DNA of 64,000 nucleotides from WJLY01 sp964399265 (GTDB taxonomy: Bacteria > Joyebacterota > Joyebacteria > Joyebacterales > Joyebacteraceae), in the NCBI GenBank assembly GCA_964399265.1, contig CAYNQF010000002.1, forward strand, positions 7,024 to 71,023. Reading direction: 5' to 3'. The position numbers were made by a program, and so were the translations under genes. Positions 16,431 through 24,498 of this stretch are shown one piece after another. A model generated the notes under the pieces. The model saw only the letters and a program-made list of their open reading frames with translations. It was not told the DNA's origin and made no database searches. Within the stretch, counting starts at the first letter, position 1. The number at the start of each line of letters is the position of its first letter.

Positions 16431-17165
16431 TTGCCCCAGCACTTCTTCCAGGAAGAGTGTGAACCGCTCCCAGGACTTGCGGTCCGCATCCGGTCTGTAG
16501 CGACTCGTTCCAAACACCGTGAAGGCGTGTGGTGCTTCCCCGTAGGTGATCATCTCGTACGGAAGGCCTGCCGCCTCGAGTTCAGCGGAGAGGCGCGCGA
16601 AGTCCTCCATGCTGACGCTCTGGTCGGCGCCGCCGTGCAGCACCAGAAACTCACCCTTCGCCTGAGAATAGTCCTGACCCTCGGGCGTGCGCAACACGCC
16701 GTGGAACGTGACGTACCCCCTGAGGTCGGCTCCAGACCTTGCCAGCTCGAGGACCGCCGCGCCGCCGAAGCAGTAGCCGACGGCAACGGTCCTCGTCGCG
16801 TCTGCGCCCTGCCCGCGTGCCACATCCAGGGACGCGGCGAGACGCGAGCGCAGCAGTCTCCGGTCCTGGTAGAATTCCCCGGTCAGCCGCCTGCTCTCAT
16901 CGGCCGAGTTCGGACGCACGCCCTTCCCGAAGAGATCCGCCGCGAACACCGCGTACCCCAGCTCGGCGAGCATATCGGCGCGGGTCATCTCGTAGTCGTC
17001 GAGCCCGCTCCAGTCGTGAACGAGAAACACCAGAGGGGCCACTGTAGGAGGGGCGACGTAGTACCCCTCGAACGTCTTCCCGTCGGCCTCGTATGTCACT
17101 GGCATGCCATCGCGCCGCGCAGACCGGATGAGTCCGAGAGGCGTCGCCGGGAGAAGAGACATCAT
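16428..17165 (-). CDS. Dienelactone hydrolase family alpha/beta hydrolase
   Basis: This 245-residue cytoplasmic hydrolase is of the DLH/carboxymethylenebutenolidase type. The catalytic triad is visible: nucleophile Cys in GYCFGGA, Asp in LHGGADQSV and His in GEAPHAFTVFG. The start is the ATG at 17165 inside ATGATG, which overlaps the TGA of the upstream gene by 4 bp and shows translational coupling to the His-rich exported protein. The longer upstream reading frame is only the shadow of that gene's Lys/Ala/Pro-rich tail. Family members hydrolyse lactones or esters, but many have no known substrate; the partner gives no hint of aromatic catabolism. Confidence 0.9.
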   Translation of the reverse strand: MMSLLPATPLGLIRSARRDGMPVTYEADGKTFEGYYVAPPTVAPLVFLVHDWSGLDDYEMTRADMLAELGYAVFAADLFGKGVRPNSADESRRLTGEFYQDRRLLRSRLAASLDVARGQGADATRTVAVGYCFGGAAVLELARSGADLRGYVTFHGVLRTPEGQDYSQAKGEFLVLHGGADQSVSMEDFARLSAELEAAGLPYEMITYGEAPHAFTVFGTSRYRPDADRKSWERFTLFLEEVLGQ

Positions 17166-19561
17166 CGCGAACCTCCGCGCTTCTTCGGCGCGGGCCTTGC
17201 AGGGCTCGGCGCAGGCCTTGCGGGCTTCGGCGCGGGGGTGCTCCGTGGCTTCGCCTTCTTCTCCAGAGCTTTTCCGCGACTTCTCGCCTTGTGCGCCTTG
17301 TTCAACTCCTCCTGCGTACCCTTCGCCGGGCCGGCCTGCTTCTTCGGCGGAACACGCTTGCTCTTCTCCACCTTCTGCCATTTGCCGCCCTGCTCCTTGT
17401 AGACCTTGCCGTCGGGCGCCGCGTATATGTTGTTCTCCTTGGTCGCCTTTCTGGGCTTCTTCATCTCCAGCGGGGCCTTGGGCGCTCTCCTGGGCTCGTG
17501 CTTCGTTGGTCCGACGATCGTGACGTTGCCCGCCGGTTTCTTGGGCTTCGCCGGGACTCGACCGGTTCCCTCTCTGGGGATGGGTCTCACGGGAGTGCCG
17601 GGCACACGCTCTATGGCGCGCGGCGTGCGCTGTTCCACCTTGCCCCCCTTGGAGGCGAGGTGTTCTCCGCCCGACAGCACTATCCCCTTCGGGTGCTTCC
17701 TGAAGAGGTTCCTGTTGTCGGTACCCCTCACCACGCCGGGATGCTGCGCGGGATGGTACCCGGCATACTTGCTGTCCCAGTAACCGTCGTGGTCACCATG
17801 GTGGTAGCCGCCCCCGTGGCCGTGATGATGGCCGTGGTGGTAGCCGTGGCGGTAGCCGTAGACGTACCCGCCAGGTCCCCACCAGCCTGTGTACCAGGGG
17901 CGCCCGTACCAGAGGTCGAGCCAGCCCAGGCTGACGCCGAAGTAGAGCCCCCAGCCTGTGTAGGGCCGCCACTGCGCACCGTAGCCCCACGTCGAGAACC
18001 TCGGGTAGTAGTGGTGTCTGTACCAGGGGCGGTAGTGGTAGCCGGTGCCGTAAACCACGCAGCCGCGGTAGACGTACGAGCCCAGATAGCCCGGCGTGTA
18101 GCCCACGTAGATGATGTCCGGCGTCACGTTGTAGATGTAGACGTACCGGACGTTGTAGTAGGGGCAGGTGGGTGGCAGGGTCTGCACCTGCGCAGGCACC
18201 CGCGTCGCAACGAGCCACGGGCCATTGGCGTAATCCGACACGAACCAGACGGCGTTGTCGCAGCAGTAGTACTCGTTGTCGACGAGCAGCACCGCCTTGT
18301 CCGCATTGGCGGCGTACGCGACGTCGCCGGAGCAGAGCACGAACTCGGGGTTGCCGTCGTAAGTCACGGTCACCGCGGTCGTGTTGCGCTCAACCTCGGC
18401 GGTCTGAGGGATCAGGTTCTCGGCCACCGCGTCGGCCGCTTCGTCCGTCCCGGCTATGCTGGCGCGCACGTCCGCCATCTCGGAGTCGGCCGGTATCCCG
18501 TAGAAGTCGGCCGGCAGGAGGTCGGGCGCCACGAACGTCCAGTCGTTCCCGGACAGTGAACCCGACATATACCACCGTCCGGACAGCAGGACGTAGTAAT
18601 GCTGCGTCGGGGTGTGCATGATGATGTCGCTCTCGGAGTTCTGAACATAGAGCAGGTCCGTCCCCTCTATGGGGGCGAGCTGCGGTTCTCCGTCGGTCTC
18701 GATCACCTCCGCGGGGACGGCGCTCACCACCACTCTCGGTGTCGGGACGTCGACCAGAGAGAGAGCGGGATCGGCAGTCTGCGGATCGGAGGACAGAGTC
18801 TCTTCCCGCTTCTTCTCCTGCGCCTCGACGTCCGCGGCGACGGCCGACACCTTAGGCGGGAGCGATGATGTCACCCGCCAATCCCCGAGAATGTCTCCGC
18901 TCGTGTACCAGTGCCCGCCTCCGTACAGGAAGTAGCGGTCGGTGTCCGGATCCAGCAAGATGTAGAAGGGAGTGTTGACGACGTATTCGAGGCCCGAATT
19001 TTCGAGGTCGTTCAGGATGGGGTCACCGTCGATCGTGACCAGCACCGTGGGCTCGGAGGCGTAGATGATCTTGGGCGGGGAGTTGTCCAGGTCTGACACT
19101 CCGCCGTACGACTCCTCTAGCGGCGCGAGCCCGGCGATCAGGCTGTCCATCGACATGACCATCTCCCACTTCGGGAGTTCTTCCTCGACGTAGTCGGCCA
19201 GGCGGCGGCCCTCCTCGGTGGTGGAGTCGGGAAAGCGCGCGTCCGTCACGGTCATCGACTCGAGAGAGGCCGTTCTCGCGTCAGTGTCGGTGGCGATCCG
19301 CGCGTCGAACCACACGGCTCCGAAGACGGGAGCCGACTCGCCATTCGGGATGACTGACACGGCCGCACGGGCCTTGAGCATGTCGCCCGAGTACTCCTCG
19401 ATCTGCGGCTGGTAGATCACGATCTGGCCCTGCTCTCCGTCAAGCTGCCTCGGCCAGGGCAGGACGCTTGATTCCTGCGACGCTGCAGGCAGGGTCGCCA
19501 GCAGCAGGGGGACGACCAGTGTCGCAGTGCCCAACCACTTAAATGGCGATAATGACTTCAT
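17162..19561 (-). CDS. Large exported Tyr/His-rich and Lys/Pro-rich protein
   Basis: This 799-residue protein starts at the ATG at 19561 after GGAGGACC and has a signal peptide MKSLSPFKWLGTATLVVPLL with cleavage near PAASQ. Residues about 190-500 hold three related beta repeats (pattern: NTP..I...D..YFLYGGGHWYTSGD..GDW, then HYYVLLSGRWYMSGS, then YYCCDNAVWFVSDYANGPW). Next comes a Tyr/Trp/Gly-rich region and a His-rich stretch (plus-strand 17775-17850; HGYHHGHHHGHGGGYHHGD), likely metal-binding. The last 200 residues are basic and Pro/Lys/Ala-rich. Relatives are often labelled carbohydrate-binding without proof. It is translationally coupled to the dienelactone hydrolase. Function unknown; periplasmic or surface. 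Confidence 0.82.
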   Translation of the reverse strand: MKSLSPFKWLGTATLVVPLLLATLPAASQESSVLPWPRQLDGEQGQIVIYQPQIEEYSGDMLKARAAVSVIPNGESAPVFGAVWFDARIATDTDARTASLESMTVTDARFPDSTTEEGRRLADYVEEELPKWEMVMSMDSLIAGLAPLEESYGGVSDLDNSPPKIIYASEPTVLVTIDGDPILNDLENSGLEYVVNTPFYILLDPDTDRYFLYGGGHWYTSGDILGDWRVTSSLPPKVSAVAADVEAQEKKREETLSSDPQTADPALSLVDVPTPRVVVSAVPAEVIETDGEPQLAPIEGTDLLYVQNSESDIIMHTPTQHYYVLLSGRWYMSGSLSGNDWTFVAPDLLPADFYGIPADSEMADVRASIAGTDEAADAVAENLIPQTAEVERNTTAVTVTYDGNPEFVLCSGDVAYAANADKAVLLVDNEYYCCDNAVWFVSDYANGPWLVATRVPAQVQTLPPTCPYYNVRYVYIYNVTPDIIYVGYTPGYLGSYVYRGCVVYGTGYHYRPWYRHHYYPRFSTWGYGAQWRPYTGWGLYFGVSLGWLDLWYGRPWYTGWWGPGGYVYGYRHGYHHGHHHGHGGGYHHGDHDGYWDSKYAGYHPAQHPGVVRGTDNRNLFRKHPKGIVLSGGEHLASKGGKVEQRTPRAIERVPGTPVRPIPREGTGRVPAKPKKPAGNVTIVGPTKHEPRRAPKAPLEMKKPRKATKENNIYAAPDGKVYKEQGGKWQKVEKSKRVPPKKQAGPAKGTQEELNKAHKARSRGKALEKKAKPRSTPAPKPARPAPSPARPAPKKRGGSR

Positions 19562-19737
19562 AATGGTCCTCCTGTCGGGAATCCAGAGGCGCGCCCCCTG
19601 GTGAGCCCGACACATAGGATGCAGGACGGGGCCCGGCGTGACTGCACTTGCGGTACGTGCGTGCTATCTCTTTGGTCGGCGAGCGGCGGTGAAGGATTCA
19701 CTGGGCGCTCGCCGTGCGCATCGCCCTACGATTTCGT
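19562..19737. other. Intergenic stretch with no gene seen
   Basis: Divergent region between the His-rich protein gene and csp cassette 2. I see no gene or repeat before the csp promoter. Confidence 0.45.
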
Positions 19738-19766
19738 TTGACTTAAATGGGTGGGTGGACTATCTT
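19738..19766 (+). promoter_or_regulatory. Sigma-70 promoter of csp cassette 2
   Basis: TTGACT (19738-19743), 17 bp, TATCTT (19761-19766). The hexamers match cassette 1 but the spacer does not. Conservation with cassette 1 begins 8 nt after the -10. Confidence 0.8.
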
Positions 19767-19772
19767 GAAGCC

Positions 19773-19852
19773 AAGCAGAGGCGACCACGTCGGTATGGTG
19801 ACATATCCGAAGACTCTCAAGAGGGACCTGGCGCAGAGGCCGGTCCCTTTTT
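19773..19852 (+). ncRNA. csp leader RNA / attenuated small RNA, copy 2
   Basis: Counterpart of 4511-4590. It begins with the shared AGCAGAGGCGACCACGT and ends in the same terminator: GGGACC (19823-19828), GGC/GCC extension, GGTCCC (19842-19847), TTTTT. The loop differs from copy 1 while the stem is kept. Confidence 0.6.
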
Positions 19853-20037
19853 GCGTTTCAGGGGCGCCATGAGGCGCCCCAGGATATGCCCCAGGCCGGC
19901 GGTCGGTGACGGCGTCGCCTGCAGGGGAGGACAGGCCCCTTAACTGAGGATGTCGGAAAGCCTGGTTGAGAGGCGCCGACGACACGATCGCGGGCGAGGC
20001 ACGATTCTCGCCGCGAGAACAAGAGAGGCAGCATACA
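19853..20037 (+). promoter_or_regulatory. Rest of the csp 5' leader, copy 2
   Basis: Conserved with 4591-4776, including GGCGCC-ATGA-GGCGCC near 19862. A hairpin at 19993-20012 (GGCGAG/CTCGCC) lies just upstream of the AGAGAGG ribosome site. Confidence 0.55.
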
Positions 20038-20250
20038 GTGAGTACCACCGGAACCGTGAAGTGGTTCAACGACGCCAAGGGCTTTGGCTTCATCTCCTTG
20101 GAGGATGGGTCGAAGGACGTATTCGTTCACCATTCGGCGATCCAGGGCGACGGCTTCAAGACGCTGAACGAAGGTGATCGCGTGCAGTTCGATGTCGTGC
20201 AGGGCGAGAAGGGCCCGGCGGCCGAGAACGTCACGAAGATCGTCGAGTAG
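20038..20250 (+). CDS. csp: Cold-shock protein (CspA family), copy 2
   Basis: This 70-residue single OB-fold RNA-binding protein is nearly identical to the product of 4777-4992. RNP1 KGFGFI and RNP2 VFVHHSAI are intact. The only length change is GDGFK in place of GGDEFK. The start is GTG (STTGTVKWF), preceded by AGAGAGGCAG, as in copy 1; the longer in-frame extension upstream is part of the conserved leader and not coding. It is followed by a hairpin and a radical SAM gene in the same order and spacing as copy 1, so the whole cassette was duplicated. Confidence 0.96.
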   Translation: MSTTGTVKWFNDAKGFGFISLEDGSKDVFVHHSAIQGDGFKTLNEGDRVQFDVVQGEKGPAAENVTKIVE

Positions 20251-20289
20251 TCGGAGACTCAGGATCGCAGACCGATGCATCAGTTCACC

Positions 20290-20319
20290 GGGCCGCCCTC
20301 TGGCGCAATGAGGGCGGCC
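20290..20319 (+). terminator. Hairpin between csp and radical SAM gene, copy 2
   Basis: GGCCGCCCTC and GAGGGCGGCC form a perfect 10-bp stem with loop TGGCGCAAT, followed by TCTTCGTTT. It is positionally equivalent to 5030-5062. Confidence 0.7.
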
Positions 20320-20366
20320 TCTTCGTTTCTCGCCTGTTCGGAGAGCACACCATCAAGGAGCCCCCA

Positions 20367-21878
20367 TTGAACGCGCTCCTGATCTACCCGAAGAACCCCG
20401 AGACCTTCTGGAGCCTTACGCACGCCCTCCGGCTCATCAACCGGAAGGCCGCTTCACCTCCACTCGGGCTCCTGACGGTCGCCGCCCTTCTACCTTCCGA
20501 CTGGAATCTGCGCCTCGTCGACCTGAACGTTGGCGTCTTGACCAACGACGACCTGGTCTGGGCCGACTGCGCTCTAGTGAGCGGCATGATCGTGCAGAAG
20601 AACTCGGCACTGGAGGTCGTCACTCGCTGCAAGTCGGCGGGCCTGACCGTGATCGCCGGCGGGCCGCTCTTTGCGTCGGAGGAAGAGAGGGCCGCGTTCA
20701 CCGGTGTGGATCACTTCGTGCTGAACGAGGCAGAGCTGACCCTCCCGCCGTTCCTCCAGGACCTCGAGCGGGGCACGACACGCCGCACGTACCGCACAGA
20801 CCAGTACGCCGACATGACCACCACGCCCGTACCTCGCTGGGATCTCCTGGATCCGCGCGAGTACGCCTCACGTGGCGTCCAGTTCTCACGTGGCTGTCCG
20901 AACAACTGCGAGTTCTGCGAGGTCACGCAGCTGTTTGGGCATCGCTGGAGGACGAAGGCGGTCTCTCAGGTCATTGCCGAACTGGACGTACTCGACGGAC
21001 TCGGGTGGCACGGTGTCGTCCCATTCGTCGACGACAACTTCAACGCGAAGGGGCGGTACCTGCGCGGCGAGCTTCTTCCCGCGCTGATCGAGTGGAGGCG
21101 AGGCAAGCGCGGCATGAACTTCAGCGCTCAGGTCACGATGGAACTCGCCGACGACCCCGAGCTGATGCAGATGATGGTGAGCGCGGGTTTCGACACTGTC
21201 TTCATCGGGATCGAGACGATGGACGAGGCGAACCTCGCCGAGTGTCACAAGCGGCAGAATCGCAACCGCGACCTTCTGGCCGACATCAAGCGCATCCAGA
21301 GGGCGGGCCTCCAGGTCCAGGCGGGCTTCATCGTCGGTTTCGACAACGACACGCCCTCGGTCTTCGAGCGGATGGGCGAGTTCATACAGAAGAGCGGTAT
21401 CGTTACCGCGATGGTCGGAATGCTCCAGGCTCCGATCGGCACGGCTCTCTACAAGAGGCTCGACCGCGAGGGGCGGATTCGCACCGGTCTGTCGGGTGAC
21501 AACTCCGACGGCACGACGAACATCGTTCCGAGCATGGGCTTGGGTCCGCTCCAGGAAGGGCACAAGAGGCTCCTGAGAGAACTCTACTCGCCGGCGAACT
21601 ACTACCGTCGAGTGAAGACCTTCCTCCGCGAGTACCGCCCGCCCAGGGCGAACACTCACATCTCCCGCTCACACGTCCTGGCGGCCGTCAGGTCGTTCTA
21701 CTACCTGAGCCTCGCGGGTCGTGAGCACTGGCAGTTCCCCGGCCTTCTCATCTGGACCCTGTTCCGGCGCCCCAGGGCTCTTCCGGTCGCCGTCGTTCTC
21801 GCCATCTACGGCTATCACTACCGCAAGAGCTACGAGCCTCTCTTCAGTTCGGTCACCTCCGTCACCGCTCGTGCCTGA
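20367..21878 (+). CDS. B12-binding-domain radical SAM protein (DUF4070 type), copy 2
   Basis: This paralogue of 5110-6621 has the same length (503 residues) and aligns without gaps. GCPNNCEFCE, FVDDNFNAKG, FIGIETMDEANL and GFIVGFDNDTPSVF are all retained, so both copies should be active. It also starts with TTG, here after AGGAGC. Differences concentrate in surface positions and near the C-terminus (PANYYRRVKTFLREYRPPR). Keeping two intact copies, each behind its own cold-shock gene, suggests related but distinct roles, perhaps modification of a lipid or cofactor under different conditions. No substrate can be read from the context. Confidence 0.85.
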   Translation: MNALLIYPKNPETFWSLTHALRLINRKAASPPLGLLTVAALLPSDWNLRLVDLNVGVLTNDDLVWADCALVSGMIVQKNSALEVVTRCKSAGLTVIAGGPLFASEEERAAFTGVDHFVLNEAELTLPPFLQDLERGTTRRTYRTDQYADMTTTPVPRWDLLDPREYASRGVQFSRGCPNNCEFCEVTQLFGHRWRTKAVSQVIAELDVLDGLGWHGVVPFVDDNFNAKGRYLRGELLPALIEWRRGKRGMNFSAQVTMELADDPELMQMMVSAGFDTVFIGIETMDEANLAECHKRQNRNRDLLADIKRIQRAGLQVQAGFIVGFDNDTPSVFERMGEFIQKSGIVTAMVGMLQAPIGTALYKRLDREGRIRTGLSGDNSDGTTNIVPSMGLGPLQEGHKRLLRELYSPANYYRRVKTFLREYRPPRANTHISRSHVLAAVRSFYYLSLAGREHWQFPGLLIWTLFRRPRALPVAVVLAIYGYHYRKSYEPLFSSVTSVTARA

Positions 21879-22032
21879 GGTTGCCGCAACGGGACCGTCG
21901 TCAAGGCTACGACGAACCTCTCTCTTGACGGCAGCCGGCTGACCGGCGATGGCCGGGCGACGTATAGCCGGCTTCACGGGGTCCGGCGTTGCGGGCGGGA
22001 ATGCGGTGCGCTGGTGCGAGCTGTATCTCACG

Positions 22033-22066
22033 GCGTGCCCTCCCTTTCGGGGGGCACGCTTCTTTC
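22033..22066 (+). terminator. Terminator downstream of radical SAM copy 2
   Basis: GCGTGCCCTCC and GGGGGGCACGC form an 11-bp stem (one G-T pair) with loop CTTTC, then TTCTTTCT. It lies 155 nt after the stop; I see no gene in the intervening bases or in 22067-22263. Confidence 0.8.
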
Positions 22067-22263
22067 TGTCTCTCCCGGCTTCCGGTCAGGCAGTGTGCGG
22101 TCCCCAAGCCATTCCATGGTAGACTTGGCGTGCTCGATCGTTTCAGAGATGAGAGGGGAAGCTGGCCACCGCAGGGTAGCTCGTGTGGTATGGTTCGACG
22201 CTATTCTGGAAAGTCGTTGCGAAGCGGACGGACGCTCGCGGAACAACCCGAAGGGAGAGTGCA

Positions 22264-23394
22264 ATGAGGAAGCTCGCTACAGCATTCGTCGCGGTGCTGC
22301 TGGTTCTGGTCGCAGTAGGAGGCGCGGAGGCGAAGTGGGTAGAGAAGCGACGTCCCACCAAGCCCACGGCCGAGATCCTGAAGAGAGGCGAACTCGATTG
22401 CTCGTCGGCCATCCCCATCTCGGTCGGGGAGACGGTGTACAGCACCAACGTGGGCGCTCCGAGCAACGCGGACGGATATCCCGAGTGCATAGCCTGGAAC
22501 GAGTCAGGTGGCGAGGTCGTGTACGAGCTGACCATCGACGGACCCACGTGCCAGGACATCGGGATCGCCCTCTGGTACAGAGTCGACCTGGACCTGGACC
22601 TCGACTGGTTCCTCCTGGATAGTTGTGACGAAAATGGCCAGTGTGTCGAGTTCGACGATTATAGCGACATAGTCGACTGCCTGGCGCCTGGAACCTACTA
22701 CCTCATCGTGGACGGGTACTATGGCGACGAGAGCGAGTACATCCTCTGCGTGTATCGCAACGAGCCCATAGCGGAGTGCTCGCCCCTAACGTCGGTATGC
22801 CACGAGTGGAACTTCAATACGAGCGACGAGGGGTTCGAGCACGTCCAGTGCGGGATACCTCAGTACGCTTGGGAATGGGGCCCGGCTCCGGACGGGATCC
22901 CTGAGACGGCCTGTGGCGGCATCCAGGTCAACAACGTCCTGTGTACCGGGCTCGAGGGCGAGTATGTCAACAACGCAGGCGACGCCGCCGTCGTGGGTCC
23001 GGTCGTGCTGGGAGAGGACTGCAACTGCCTCGAGCTGTGCCACTTCTACTCGTTGGAAGACGGCGTGGACCAGGGCATGGTCGGTCTCACGGCCGACGTG
23101 GGCGTGACCTGGAACCTGCTCACGCCCGCTCGCGGCTACGACGACTACGGCGACTGGGATAACACGTGTATCGGGCCGTACCCCGCGTTCCAGGAATCGG
23201 GCGCCACGGAGTTCAGGACCGACTCGTTCGACCTCACGCCGTGGATAGGAGAGACGGTCTTCGTCGGCTTCTTCTTTGGCTCCAACAGCTCTGTGTCCGA
23301 CCTGGGCTGGTACATCCTCCGTGCGGCGATAGGGACCTCCGGGAGTCCGGTGGAAAGCACCAGCTGGGGCGCCATCAAGGCCATGTATCGTTGA
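22264..23394 (+). CDS. Exported Cys-rich two-domain protein ending in a WGxIKxxYR tail
   Basis: This 376-residue exported protein starts at the ATG at 22264 after GAAGGGAGAG and has signal peptide MRKLATAFVAVLLVLVAVGG. Residues about 45-185 look like a pre-peptidase C-terminal (PPC)-type beta domain (CSSAIPISVGETV, YELTIDG, LAPGTYYLIVDGYYG). Residues about 195-355 form a jelly-roll-like domain (WNFNTSDEGFEH, FYSLEDGVDQGMVGL, FDLTPWIGETVFVGFFFGS). About fifteen cysteines suggest disulfides. There is no catalytic motif. It ends exactly with GSPVESTSWGAIKAMYR, the tail shared with 15511-16152 and 28349-29509. Probable surface or extracellular binding protein. Confidence 0.85.
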   Translation: MRKLATAFVAVLLVLVAVGGAEAKWVEKRRPTKPTAEILKRGELDCSSAIPISVGETVYSTNVGAPSNADGYPECIAWNESGGEVVYELTIDGPTCQDIGIALWYRVDLDLDLDWFLLDSCDENGQCVEFDDYSDIVDCLAPGTYYLIVDGYYGDESEYILCVYRNEPIAECSPLTSVCHEWNFNTSDEGFEHVQCGIPQYAWEWGPAPDGIPETACGGIQVNNVLCTGLEGEYVNNAGDAAVVGPVVLGEDCNCLELCHFYSLEDGVDQGMVGLTADVGVTWNLLTPARGYDDYGDWDNTCIGPYPAFQESGATEFRTDSFDLTPWIGETVFVGFFFGSNSSVSDLGWYILRAAIGTSGSPVESTSWGAIKAMYR

Positions 23395-23496
23395 CGTATC
23401 GCTGATGACGCATCGAGATCATGCGTGAGCGATGGATACGCCGGGCGGCGGCAGCCGGTGTATCACGCGGGTCTTCTTGTTGTCCTGTTGTCTGGT

Positions 23497-24462
23497 TCAG
23501 AAGAGGATTCCGGCGGTCGCGCTGAGGCGGAACTGAAGGCTGTCGATCTCGTACGGCAAGTCGGCGATGACCGCGCCTGCCGGCATGTCCTCGTCGCGGT
23601 ACCACCGCTGGGCGACATGGCCGACGGCGTGGAAGTACCTGACCTCTCCGGCCAGGCTCACCGAGAGCCAGTCGAGCGAGGGTGAGCCCGGCACGAGGTC
23701 GAGCGTGGCGCTCGCGCCCGCGCCGATCCCCCAGCCCCGACCTTCGGAGATCCGTCCCCTGAGGAGATGGTCGTCCGTGTCCGTCGCTCTAACCACTCCG
23801 ACGGTTGCCTTGGCTCCCAGGGCCGAACGGGTGCCCACGGCGCACCCCAGCCCGGCCCCCAGTTGTCCGCTCAAGTACGTGACCGAGTAGTCGATGACCC
23901 GGGCCGTTCCGGACACCGCGACCTGCTCGTCGGAGAACAGGCTGCCGCGCCATCCCTCGTAGCCGACGACGTACTGCTCTATCCGCTGGTAGTCCAGGTG
24001 GAAGAGGATGGAGGTGCTAACTCTGCGCTCGCCCGGCAGCCTGTAGGATACGTCCGCCGTGGCCAGGATCACGTCGAGCTCGGTGTCGGATTCCGTGTAC
24101 GAGAGCCGTGTCGCTCCAACCCAGTCCTCATCGGTGACCCTGGCGGATGGGTTGTCGAGGTTCGTGTGGATCCCGGCGCCCAGCGTCCATCCGCCGTGAC
24201 CGGCAGTTCGCGGACTCCAGCCGGCCGTCACGCCCACGAGCGTGGTCTCCAGGGGGAACTCGAGTGTGCTGTGAATGTCGACTAGGCTCCCGGGGTCCGT
24301 CGGGTCCTCGGCTCTCGCCGACATCCGGTAGGAGGTGCTTCCCGTCCACTGCGATACCGACGCCCCGACGTGCAAACCGGGCGGGGGAGACGCGACGGAT
24401 TCCGCCGGTCTCCCCCAGAAGAGAGCAATCAGACACAGCGCTGTCACCACGACCCTGCGCAT
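23497..24462 (-). CDS. Omptin-family outer-membrane protease (predicted)
   Basis: This 321-residue beta-barrel has a signal peptide (MRRVVVTALCLIALFWGRPA) and ends in Phe, as BAM-assembled barrels do. The catalytic positions of omptins appear conserved: Asp-x-Asp in TDEDW (D111, D113, matching OmpT D83/D85) and Asp-x-His in DTDDHLL (D230, H232, matching D210/H212). The flanking TYLSGQLGAGLG segment matches the OmpT strand before D210. Known omptins cleave peptides, often between basic residues, at the cell surface. The start could also be the GTG one codon upstream. It lies in tandem with the lipoprotein and amylase genes. I am fairly sure of the family, from motif spacing only. Confidence 0.72.
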   Translation of the reverse strand: MRRVVVTALCLIALFWGRPAESVASPPPGLHVGASVSQWTGSTSYRMSARAEDPTDPGSLVDIHSTLEFPLETTLVGVTAGWSPRTAGHGGWTLGAGIHTNLDNPSARVTDEDWVGATRLSYTESDTELDVILATADVSYRLPGERRVSTSILFHLDYQRIEQYVVGYEGWRGSLFSDEQVAVSGTARVIDYSVTYLSGQLGAGLGCAVGTRSALGAKATVGVVRATDTDDHLLRGRISEGRGWGIGAGASATLDLVPGSPSLDWLSVSLAGEVRYFHAVGHVAQRWYRDEDMPAGAVIADLPYEIDSLQFRLSATAGILF

Positions 24463-24498
24463 CACACCCCCGGGGTCTCGAGGAGCGGGACGTACGCT

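Noticed and set aside
17093..17381. N-terminal extension of the dienelactone hydrolase reading frame
   Set aside because: It overlaps the Lys/Pro-rich tail of the upstream gene in another frame. The ATG at 17165 gives the proper family N-terminus and an ATGA overlap.
23408..23426. ACGCAT/ATGCGT hairpin between convergent genes
   Set aside because: Only a 6-bp stem with no U-tract; too weak to call a terminator.
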